From Symbiodinium kawagutii (Eukaryota > Sar > Dinophyceae > Suessiales > Symbiodiniaceae), in assembly GCA_009767595.1 (NCBI GenBank), contig VSDK01006366.1:122508-186507 (forward strand): 64,000 bases of DNA. Direction: 5' to 3'. The position numbers and the translations under genes were made by a program. Below are positions 54,838-64,000 of the stretch, piece after piece (positions within the stretch are counted from its first letter, which is position 1; every line of letters begins with the position of its first letter). The notes beneath the pieces are model-generated. The model saw only the letters and a list, made by a program, of their open reading frames with translations. It searched no databases and was not told where the DNA came from.

Positions 54838-57400
54838 TCACTCTGAGCGCCAACAGCAGCGCCACATCACGCCTGCGAAAAGGCATGCAAAACCATTCCA
54901 CGACAGTGTCGCAATCAAGCTTCTTGCCGAAAAAACCACACAAACCAATGCCCCAAAGATAGCAAAAGAGACGCTGAGTACAAGAATGATGCCAATCTCC
55001 AGGGCAAGAGGTCGACATCTTCGATTGCCCAACCAGAGCCCTTTCTTCGAGATCCATGTGAAGAGAACACCAATCGATGGCAAGAATAGCAAATCCATAG
55101 CCACCACGTGATTGAAGAATAAGCTGATTACTGCTTGGGCAGGAGCGCCTGCTTTGCACAATGCAAGCATGTTGTCCAACGAGAGAGCCAGAAGTGGGCA
55201 AAGAGGTAGAACGATGTAGTGAGAAGACAAACTGCCTCCAACTCGCATCAGGTTCAAGACTTCTTGGCTGAAAGGACCCCGCACATGTTCTGAAAAAGCT
55301 TCAGAAGACCCATACCATTCGATGATGGCGTCATGAATGCACTCTCGATCAAAATCATTGCTGCAGTCAACGGTCATCACGTCAAAGTTGGCCAACTGGG
55401 ATCCTTGGATCAAACAAACACAATGACATTGTGAATTTCGACCTCAAAAAAACAATTGAATCGAACCAATGCGACAGAACACGTCCGGCCATGCCGTATC
55501 TCCAATCTTGGTTCATACCCAGGGAATCCGAGGGATTCCAAAAACCAGCAGATATACGCTGTGGATGAAACGATCATCTATTTGTCGGTTGTCTCTCTTG
55601 GGGTTGCAGGTTTGACAATCCGAGAAGAATCGCAAAGCATGGCAAGTAGGATCAAATTGCAATACAAAGAGGCTACATAATTAATTGATTACCTTGCTGT
55701 GTAAATATTGTTTTTATGTCCTTTCACTCACTCACTCACTCCCTCACTCACTCTGTCTCACGAATACGGGCAGGAAAACAAACATAGACACCTGAGCTAA
55801 ACCCAGGGCACTCAATTGCGCCGTGTTCCGGTGGTTTCGCCATATCGCAAAAGCTGTTGCAGGTATCAGTGCGGAAAAAACGACCACAAGCACCAGCAGC
55901 AGTGAAGTGGGATTGCCCCCACCTGGTCCTGATCTAGCGACCCAGAATGCTGCACATGATGCCTGCCACCACAGAAACATCATGCATGCAGAGCACTCGT
56001 TCTTGAGCGGAGCGATGACTACCCTTCCTTCCGGATTCACCTTGCGGTACGCCGCAAGCTCAAAGACACACCACAATCTTGAGAGTAGCGGGGAGCTCCA
56101 AAGCACACGCAACTCATCAGAAGCGGCAAGGAAAGCCGAGATGGACATGATCCCCTGCTGCATCCTCCATTTTTCCGTCTGATGAATGCAGGAGCAGTCC
56201 AGGAAACATTGGTCTGACTTGCCGAACGGCAAATGCGGGAACAGGACGCATCCTCCCAAAATCCCGATCAAACCAAACACCTGGATCCAACAACCTGAGG
56301 GGATAAGGCCATCAAAACCCAGGGCATGGGCTTCCCAGGTATTAAACATAGGCAGAACATCTCCCATGCAAAGTGTGAAGGCAATAATCACCATGCATCC
56401 CCAGGCAATCCACAGTATGGGCCATCCAAACTGAAGGAGAAGAGACAGGAACTTCCATCCTCCGGCTGTCTTCCAAGTATGTGAGAGGAAGATATCAAGG
56501 CGTTTTGTTCGAACGGAGGCTGCATAGAGTCGATCTTTCTCAGCAGGGCTTCGAGAGTGTGGATTGCGAAACCAAAAAGTCATGGCCTGTGACAAGGTTC
56601 AAACTGTATTAAACTATACCAGTTGGTATGAGAAATCTTGATCTCCCTCCTTTTTCCAAACAATCGCACACACATATATACCAAGAAGACAGTATGGCCT
56701 TTCTACTATAGCCCTTTACGGCAACCAACGTAACCAACCGTCTCTGGTAGCCACAGCACAAGGGACAGTAATTCCGAACAACTAAAAACATGAAGATCAT
56801 TGAAGATCATGAAATTCCTGGCCTGCGACAAGGTTTTTCGCAAAGACACACCCCTGAGAATGTTTTGCTCTGCAGTGGGACTGGTCAGCAAGGAAGACAT
56901 CTTCGTAACCGTCCGGGGGAGGGAAGCAGACTCCGAGTTGCCCTGTGACGCCTGTGCAGCATCGGGGGGCGCAATCCCATCAAGATCACAATGCGGATGT
57001 ATTCATGACAGTCCCTTATATTCACTAGAACCTGATAGAACTTGTATGCAAGAGAAGCAGCGCATTTATTTATGTATAATGACTTCAAGATCACAACTAG
57101 TCCTGATTTGCTGCGAAATTTGGCACACGCTCCATGTGAAAACCATGAGGGGTGGTTTTGGACACCGCTCGCCTGGCTCAACTTACTCAAACTCTTGCTC
57201 AAACTCTTGGCAGTGCCTAGATTGGCCGGCTGCATCCCAGCAAGACCTTCCTGACTGTGCTCTCCAAATGACCTGTCTGACGGCAGATTGGGACATTCAA
57301 GATCAGGCAGCTCGGGTTCCTCTGGTTTTTCAGGCACGTGCCAAGATGACCAAGCACTCACAGCTGCTTCGCATTGTTCTTGATCGGCACAGCAGCTCAT
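54838..57400 (-). CDS. TIR-like multi-pass membrane protein, tandem copy 4 (four exons, intact)
   Basis: The proposed exons are 57173-57400, 56823-56951, 55792-56586 and 54838-55395, giving 569 aa. The TIR-like exon is 795 nt with DIFLSHTW, QCFLDCSCIHQTE and RLWCVFELAAY intact; the following loop is LKNECSAC, where other copies have LGNESSAC/T. Introns 1 and 2 both use GC donors (CAG|GCGAGC, CAG|GCCAGG); intron 3 is CAG|GTGTCT. Exons 1 and 2 differ from other copies only by whole-codon indels. A CACT microsatellite lies in intron 3 near 55727-55755. There are no disabling changes. It groups with copy 3. Confidence 0.83.
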
Positions 57401-57787
57401 GTCTCACTTATGAAACAACTTTGATGTCGCAAGACCTCTTGCAGTGAAACAAATCAGGCCCTGGCCATGATACTATACAATTAATTGTTTCTTTTGTGCC
57501 GAAACCCCGCAATGTGTAGATGAACTTTCCGAGCTGTGACCGTCAGTGATTGCTGGGAAACCCGAAGTGACTACCTAAACATGATGCAATGCTATGGTTC
57601 GTTCCGGTGATGTCACTGTATGGCATATTCACTCGCAAATGGATTGCACATTTCAATCTGCACTTCTAGAACATCTACTGTACATTGTTGCAACCGGCAA
57701 ATGCAGGAAAACCGCGGTCTTCGCCAGAACTCACCTGCAAATTTCGTCACGTTAGATTCCTGAACAGAGTGATATTGTTTGCAATCA

Positions 57788-57878
57788 ACTTATATATCAT
57801 CAACCATTGTTTTCCCTATTATTGTTGGTTAATTATCTCCCATGAAATTGGTTGGTTAACTGCTTGACCCAGCTCGCC
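57788..57878. mobile_element. Family A-related insertion in unit 4, flanked by a 16-bp duplication
   Basis: Same site, same flanking ATATTGYTTGCAATCA duplication and nearly the same 91-bp body as the unit 2 insertion. Confidence 0.75.
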
Positions 57879-57990
57879 ATATTGCTTGCAATCATCTCCA
57901 GCATCCAGGAGTGCAATGTCATTCCTTGGGCTCACTGCTTCAGGGTCTTGTCCATCACCTCAGCCTGGCAGCGCCACAGGTCGTTGATTC

Positions 57991-59324
57991 TCCCAACCCT
58001 TCGGCGAGTTTGGGAGTTTGGATGTGAACGACCGCAGGGGATTGACCCACAGCAGGGCAGGATGGAAAAAACAATGAGAATCATCAACAATGTGAGGGTT
58101 AAGATAAGTTGATGATTGCAATAGCTGGTGGATGCTGGTGCTTGGTAACCATACTGATGGCTCAAAGTGGTGTCAGAGCCAACAATCATTGTTGACACTA
58201 GTGGTTCCCTACATACACTTACATTTGGTTGCTTCTCACCGCAAACTACTTGATGATTCCAACATGTCCCAACCGAGGTTGATCCCCTTATCTTATTTAG
58301 AATCATCCCTTGCTGTCACAATGTTAAAGTAAACTTCTTTCAATTGTAGAAAAACTGTTTTGCAAGCACACGCTTTTCCTGACTCGATTGGCACCTCTGG
58401 GCAGTTCGAACTGGTGCTAAGTGATCGGTTTCAACATTAATGAACTTGAGCTTGAACATATAGTATAATATAACAGCATTAATGACCAAGAAACAATTGA
58501 TGTTCAATGTAACAAGTAGAGCCATCAACAATTTAAGAAACAATTGTTTCATCAACAATTTCAGAACCATCCCTGATGACTTGAAACACTTCATGTGCGG
58601 CTTGGTCACGCATGGTCACACATCAGCGGAGCGGCTTTCCTCAAGGCGGCTCCTCACCGGTGCCCATGTCACATCATGTCTCCTATCCAGCCTAACCACC
58701 TGCACTAAGGGATCAAATCAAGGGTTACTGGTTGCTGGTTTCAAGCCTGATGAAAAATATTAGTCAACCAAGCAGTTGTTAATGAAAACTATAGGGAAAA
58801 TAAAAAATGTTCGAAACCACCAACCAGCAAGGGTTAGGTTCTAAACAGTTCAGCTCCAACTCGGATTCTTGGATTGGGACCTGCTTGTAAACTAGGCAAA
58901 TGGAAAAAAAACGTATAAAACACAATGTCATCTGTTTCCACTGAGCCATGGAATACAAGCACACACGTGTGTTTACACATAAGAAGGCAAAATCAATCAT
59001 GATATATCAACAAATGCATCTAAACATTATATTTATCTACAATACTAAGTACACTATATCACTATAATAGTATCTACAATTTGTGTTGTTTGATGTTTCT
59101 TATCCTGGGCTGCTCTTGTGTGGGCCAGGCCAACTACCAGCTGAAGCTTCACAGTGGATGGCGTTTCCCAGGAAAATCTGATCCGACTTGGCATGGCTGG
59201 GGGGTGGCAACCCATCGTGGCTCAGCATCATCCAGGGGACCCTGGCCGACACCGGTGCGGAAAACCAACCCCACCCAGCTTTGTACATGCCTTGCGCCAA
59301 GGCTCGGCATGAGTAATTTTACGT
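57991..59324. other. Intergenic; one element
   Basis: AT-rich, with a GACCCACAGCAGGGCAGGATGG fragment at 58048-58070 that is also found at the low-coordinate edges of units 3 and 4. No gene is supported. Confidence 0.45.
58729..58828. mobile_element. Short inverted-repeat element, family B, copy 8
   Basis: Left CTGGTTGCTGGTTTCAA, right TTCGAAACCACCAACCAG, 100 bp, preceded by the AAGGGATCAAATCAAGGGTTA segment also seen before 31457. Confidence 0.65.
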
Positions 59325-59759
59325 ATGAAAATGCTACCATCTCAACGGATCAGAGGCCAAAGATTGTCATCACTCGCCGCTGCAGCCAGCGCTTCTTTTC
59401 TGCTAAGTTGCCTCGTCCCACACACCCGACTGCGGACTCGAAGATCCACCACGAATCACAGCTTGGCGTGTGAAATTTTCGCCACGTGCTGCGACGCCAA
59501 GCCTTACCGTCTGGAAACGCTAGTTGTCGATGAATTTGGTGGTTCAACTAAGCCAAGAACGATATGGGTTGATCTGTTGGTGGTTGGGGGGGTTACAGTA
59601 CTTATGTCAACCCTCGCAGCATGCGTTTTTGTGCAAGACACAGCAGTTTACAGGGCCCAAACCCTCGTTTTGGATTCACGATCGTGTCCCAATTATGGGG
59701 AAGTAAAAACATGGTATGCAGCATGGTGTATACATGCATGCGTCTGTAAGCAGAAATGA
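59325..59759 (+). CDS. Possible coding stretch with one membrane segment
   Basis: A GC-richer region from 59090 to 59710 includes a plus frame of 144 codons. Its middle reads CEIFATCCDAKPYRLETL then a hydrophobic IWVDLLVVGGVTVLMSTLA, with a stop at 59759. An overlapping plus frame at 59081-59473 competes for the first half, so an intron between them is possible. No family is recognised. Confidence 0.25.
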   Translation: MKMLPSQRIRGQRLSSLAAAASASFLLSCLVPHTRLRTRRSTTNHSLACEIFATCCDAKPYRLETLVVDEFGGSTKPRTIWVDLLVVGGVTVLMSTLAACVFVQDTAVYRAQTLVLDSRSCPNYGEVKTWYAAWCIHACVCKQK

Positions 59760-60424
59760 ACTGATTACAGGCTAGCAAGCATCTGCATGTAAGTGTAAGT
59801 GATTCCCTGAGTAGGGCGAATCCCCCATATTACTTTTGATAATCATTAATTAAGCAGTATCAGAACTGTCAATTCTTCATGAACGATTGATTCTCCGATG
59901 GCAAATCATCATTGATGACTAACCAATCTAAATCAATTATTAAACATCTATTGTTTGCTAACACATTGATTGTGAATGTTAATGAATCACTTGTAATTAC
60001 CAGAATCAAACTGTCAACTATTCAGGAACAAGTAGCTATCCTTTTGGCATTGCCGACCATTATCAGCCACGATCACCCATTATTAAACAACCATTATCAG
60101 CTATTATTAAACATCCATTATGAACCATTATCCATTCAACAAGCTTTGTCAAGCGTCCACATTGAACAAGCATCGTCAACTATGAAGCAACCACTTTTCT
60201 ATTCTATTCTATAGTTGACGGTCATCACTATTGGGTGAATACCCGTCATAATACCACTATGCCTGTAGAATATGAAAAAAACACACTTGACTATTCATGA
60301 ATAGAATTATGATAGAATACAATATTTTACTATTGTTATAGGATTATTGAAATCTCATAATTCTATACTATAATGATACCATATGATGAATGTTGTTGAC
60401 TACCAAATTATGTTTCTCACATTC
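59760..60424. other. Low complexity, no gene
   Basis: AT-rich with ACCATTATCA/AACCATTAT repeats at 60040-60200. Confidence 0.5.
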
Positions 60425-60560
60425 ATCATGGTCACCGCAGGTGACGCCCAGCAAGGCGCTCGCAAGGCGCCACGCTTCTGGAACAACGCGCCTTGCCAAG
60501 CGAGGCGGCAAGAAGAACGCGTCGTGCGCAAAGCACGACGTGGGCAGAATCAGTGAGTTT
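60425..60560. CDS. GC-rich island, possible exon (strand unresolved)
   Basis: Plus: a CACCGCAG acceptor, then basic TPSKALARRHASGTTRLAKR and GGKKNASCAKHDVG. Minus: TSCFAHDAFFLPPRLARR, then VVPEAWRLASALLGVTC up to CTGCG|GTGACC. Both readings are protein-like, so only coding potential, not direction, is claimed. Confidence 0.28.
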
Positions 60561-61240
60561 TCATTAATTTTCATTAATTTTCATTGAAAGGAAGTGTCAT
60601 CTCTCCACGAAAAGTCTGACAAAAATTGGTTCAGAGTCCAAATGGACCGGCTTCCGGGGATACTAGCAACCAACCAAAGCCACCACTGAGCACTAAAGGC
60701 GAAGATACTAACAGTGAGATGCACACAACACAAAACAACATGAAACTGGGTCTACCACAAGTGGTAGTGGATGGTGATAGTATCCACGGTCCATATTCTA
60801 CTCATTGCGACCGAACCTTTCACAGCTTTGTGTTGGTGGCCCTTGCCATTACGTTGGGACAAGGTTTCAAATCTTTCGCGTCATTTTTTCAAACTAGACA
60901 ACTAGGTATCCCTACCAAAATCATCAGTCTGTATGATGCTTTAGCAGTATGAGAGCATGGTTCTCCAGGTGCTGACACCGCATGAGACTTCTTTTCAAGT
61001 CCTACAGCATGCAACGGACGAGTTAGCATTGGTAGACAATTGCGTTGTCGCTGAAAACAGCGAATGCGTCGATACCAAAACAATTGAAATAACTGATGAG
61101 TAGTGTGCATTCAGCGGGTGTAAGGGTGACATGTTCAGGCTTTGCATTTTAGCCCACGCTAAGCTTAGCAATCACAGGCTCTTTGAGGCCAAAAACAAAC
61201 TCCGACTATGTAAAGTTTAAAGTCAACACAGGCCTAGGGG
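60561..61240. other. No gene clearly supported
   Basis: A 108-codon plus frame (60626-60952) reads FHSFVLVALAITLGQGFKS near its end and might contain a membrane segment, but base composition is that of the AT-rich surroundings. Confidence 0.3.
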
Positions 61241-61486
61241 ATGGAGTTTTTCTTTCAAGTCAACACATGTTACATCTTTGCAAAGCCTCAGCATAAGCCA
61301 TCCACAAATGCCGGCATCTTCATGTCCCAGGCATGCGCATCATCAGCCCATCCCCAAGCTCAGCGCCACACATCAGTACGGCGAATAGCCGCCCTTTCCG
61401 GACTTTCCGTCCTGGCAATGTCGCAGATGGGCGCAGCCTTGAAAACCATGTCAGGCCTCGGGATGATAACCTGGCTATCCGATTAA
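61241..61486 (+). CDS. Possible N-terminal exon, transit-peptide-like
   Basis: From an ATG at 61325 in a GC-rich stretch the plus frame reads SQACASSAHPQAQRHTSVRR, then IAALSGLSVLAMSQMGAAL, and stops at 61486. The Ser/Ala/Arg-rich start and hydrophobic stretch resemble an organelle-targeting leader. The true exon may end before the stop. The minus strand is open too. Confidence 0.28.
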   Translation: MEFFFQVNTCYIFAKPQHKPSTNAGIFMSQACASSAHPQAQRHTSVRRIAALSGLSVLAMSQMGAALKTMSGLGMITWLSD

Positions 61487-61763
61487 CAACAGTAACAATG
61501 AAATGGTTCATTGATGGTTAGGAACAGTAAATGGATATGAACGGTTGAAATCCCAGCGAACAGATCCCCGCGGCATCGGATCCACGGCTTTCGTGATTGG
61601 GTGGGATCACCGGTGGAGGACTCCAACATGCTGCGCTGAGTGCCATGGTGAAAGCACTGCATCTACAACAGCAGTTGCCAACAAATCAACGAATCAACAG
61701 CTTGGGTTTAGCTATCCTGGTAGCTGATCAGGGTCACCTAGATTAGTAATGATTAGTCACCAG

Positions 61764-61934
61764 GGCTTGGTGAGCCGAACTACCAGGGCAACCAAGGGGC
61801 AGTTCAAACTCATCCAATTCTACTGTCTTTGTGCCGTTGATGTTGCTACAAACCATCCCATGGCACCACTTTGGCTTCGGACCCGAAGCCATGACAAAGA
61901 CCCCTACGGCGTGCCTGTGTACGTGTACCGACAG
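61764..61934 (+). CDS. Possible internal exon, unidentified
   Basis: After a GTCACCAG acceptor the plus frame reads GLVSRTTRATKGQFKLIQF, then CAVDVATNHPMAPLWLRTR and DKDPYGVPVYVYRQ, ending CAG|GTTGGT at 61934. The 57-codon stretch is open, protein-like and has consensus splice ends on both sides, making it the best exon candidate in this part. No family is recognised. Confidence 0.4.
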
Positions 61935-63112
61935 GTTGGTAGTCTTTCGAAGGATTGGAGTCCGACAAGTACGACATATGGCTATGGGTCAAGCAGTTAA
62001 CCAACCAATAATGGGATAATATTCAACCATTTTAAAGGGAAACCAGCCATATGTCTTGCAATTGCAATTGTTGGTAAGAAGGCTCAGCCTGTTTTAAGCC
62101 TCACATGCTCAAATTGTATAGTTTGACTTTGCAAGAATACTCAGCTTCGATCATGATGAACCATTTTTGCCTACCTCGGACTAAGCGTTTTACAGCATGA
62201 ATCATTTGTTGATAATTACCCATGAGTTATCGTCAATCATTCATCATTGATTGTGACTACAAACTTTCAACCATCTATCAGTTTGTAGTGTCCGTTGTTC
62301 ACCAAAATCAACCATCATTTACGAACTTCTAATTAGCCAATCATGATCAATGTATTTTGATGCTAGAAGTAGGATCTGTACTAATAAGCAACCCCTAGCC
62401 TAGTGTCTAGATTAAATAACTGGCGATTTGCCATCAACTACAAGCGTTTTTTCATACGGATCTATCGTTGGCACTATCAGTAACACAATTCAGCACCGAA
62501 TAACTAGTGATCCATATTAACAACTATATCAACCACAAATGCATCCTACAACTATCAATTATGGTTATATAATTGAGCGCTGACTACCCGTATCAACCAT
62601 TAAGTGACCATTCTTAACTATAACTAGTAGTAACCAACTACCAGCCCTTCTTCAGCATTGGCGGAAGACCGATAAACCATCACCAATTTGACCCCAATTT
62701 TTGCGCTGGTGATTTACCATCAGGTTCAACAGGTGGATCTAGCACGAACAAATACCATGTTAACTACTATCGGTTCTGCTGTTAACGACTATCAACCCTC
62801 GATGGTTAATAGTAAGCATTCCATATGCTTCTAGTCGCCATGAAATACGTAACCAGCTGGTCTCTGCCATTGTTGTTTGGGGTTGGCTACCTATTAAAGG
62901 TTGGTAACTGGAAGGGTCGGGATCATCAACCATCATTAGCCACTAATTATCCTCATAGAATTGCCTTTATCAAACAGCCCTATAACTATGATAAACCATC
63001 ATTAACCAGCCCGTACCACCTTCATCAACCATCATTAACCATGAATCACCATGATAAAGGTAGGATTCACCAGCCCTATTCTTGACCGCCATTTTCCTTG
63101 ACCATACTGCCC
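61935..63112. other. Low complexity, no gene
   Basis: A family A-like end (ATGGCTATGGGTCAAGCAGTTAACC) lies at 61980-62004. The rest is AT-rich with AACCATCATTAACCA repeats near 62930-63060. Confidence 0.45.
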
Positions 63113-63230
63113 AGGCGCCCGCTACTACCCACCGCACCCCGTGTACCTTGCCATAGCCGCCACCTGCGCCATGAATCGTGGCAGCAGGAAATGTTCTAAT
63201 GCCTTAGTACTGGTTGGCAGTCAATTACAA
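63113..63230 (+). CDS. Possible exon, unidentified
   Basis: After CTGCCCAG the plus frame reads ARYYPPHPVYLAIAATCAM, then NRGSRKCSNALVLVGSQ. The first half is GC-rich and protein-like; the 3' edge is not defined. Confidence 0.28.
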
Positions 63231-64000
63231 ATAATGGCTTCTTCTCTAGTGATCAAGAAGCAGTGGTTAGTAAAACAAACATCAACCAATGACTATGCGC
63301 AAGCCATTCTATAGGCAATAGTATTGATTTAGTATGATTTAACAAGGGTTGGCACAAAGCCTGTAGTAATTACTGTGTTCAGTAGGTAAGTCACCAATAG
63401 CGTCGCTAATAATAGTTGGCATCTTTTCTTTGCTTAATACTAATCTGTGCAACGGCCATTGGCACAAACCACGGTAAGAACTGGTTCAAACGGTTGATAT
63501 TCAAGTGCAGCAGGTAGTGTGCGTCGGTAAGCTTTTATTATGAACTGTGTTCACGATTTTTTGTGCGGGTTCTTGTTGGTTAACCTAGCCGCTAACCACT
63601 CTGTTGGTAATCAACCCTGTTTCTGGGATCCGTGCTTCACGGTGATACCCTTTAGAAGTTAACAAATCTTCAGATCTCGTCAGAATTCATCATCGCCATT
63701 CATCAGTTACCGTCAGTCAGTATTAAGCATGATGAACCATCTACATCCATCAACAACTATCAACCATTCATTCATCAGCTTATTAACTACTACTTAGCCA
63801 TTATCATATGGCTTATCAACCATAATGCACCAGTAGCTATAACCATTACTTAACCAACTTGTTCCCCACTAGCGAACCAGCTTATGAAACATGAGTAAAC
63901 CATCGTTGAACCACTGGAAGACCAGGGTTGCGACTCGCTCAGCTCGAGAAACTCAGGGCCCTCGAGTTAGTTGGCTATCGGGGTCAATATTGACCAACCA
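63231..64000. other. Low complexity, no gene
   Basis: AT-rich sequence ending in ACCATCATCA/CAACCATTC repeats (63660-63930). Confidence 0.5.

Larger units (their letters stand above)
52860..57990 (-). repeat. Segmental duplication unit 4 (carries TIR-like gene copy 4)
   Basis: It starts near GGGCAGGATGGATCAACAAC and is most like unit 3 in coding sequence and 3' flank. Relative to units 2 and 3 it has a 600-bp AT-rich insertion (about 53090-53690). It shares the 5'-flank element insertion with unit 2. Confidence 0.85.

Noticed and set aside
32550-57990. Assembly artefact as the cause of four similar units
   Set aside because: The units differ by many substitutions, indels, splice-donor states and distinct insertions, so they are not collapsed or repeated contigs.

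Overview
The window looks like nuclear DNA of a dinoflagellate, most likely Symbiodiniaceae-like. This is inferred from sequence alone. Genes are sparse and made of short GC-richer exons set in AT-richer DNA full of AACCATC-like simple sequence and small inverted-repeat elements. The readable introns mix GT-AG with GC-AG donors. One intron has its splice sites inside a direct repeat. A gene is repeated head-to-tail on one strand. There are two assembly gaps (10882-10898 and 21448-21784). No rRNA, tRNA, CRISPR array, spliced-leader gene or prokaryotic-style operon is seen.

0-32 kb: one solid gene, an apparently intronless TIR-like multi-pass membrane protein at 9352-10998 (minus). Around it are isolated candidate exons of other genes. 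The better ones are a phase-consistent three-exon fragment at 5318-6374 (plus), an EF-hand-like set at 18015-19512 (minus), a fragment with the motif VIII pattern of C5 cytosine methyltransferases at 17290-17480 (minus), and a three-exon fragment at 28409-28977 (minus). Between them lie short-inverted-repeat elements of four families (A-D below), microsatellites, a GAT-based satellite with a 42-bp higher-order unit (20.6-22.0 kb) and a GGAT/GATA block (24.6-24.9 kb).

32.5-58 kb: four tandem segmental duplications, all in the same orientation, each carrying one intact copy of a four-exon TIR-like membrane protein gene (33917-36303, 40308-42670, 45958-50185, 54838-57400, all minus). Reconstructed proteins are about 555-569 aa. 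All introns are phase 0 and the TIR exon is exactly 795 nt in every copy. The third copy has a 2.1-kb intron filled with several tandem-repeat families. Shared indels, splice-donor states and element insertions give conflicting groupings of the four units, which suggests duplication of a two-gene block followed by local homogenisation.

58-64 kb: more low-complexity DNA and a few isolated candidate exons (best at 61764-61934).

Function: the five related proteins share a TIR-like fold with the FLSH(T/D)W strand, a FLD..CI.Q box and an RLW(C/T).FELA box that keeps the glutamate expected of NAD-cleaving TIR domains. The fold is interrupted by a membrane hairpin and followed by further membrane segments. 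They could be membrane-anchored NADase or signalling proteins. No activity is shown, so this is inference.
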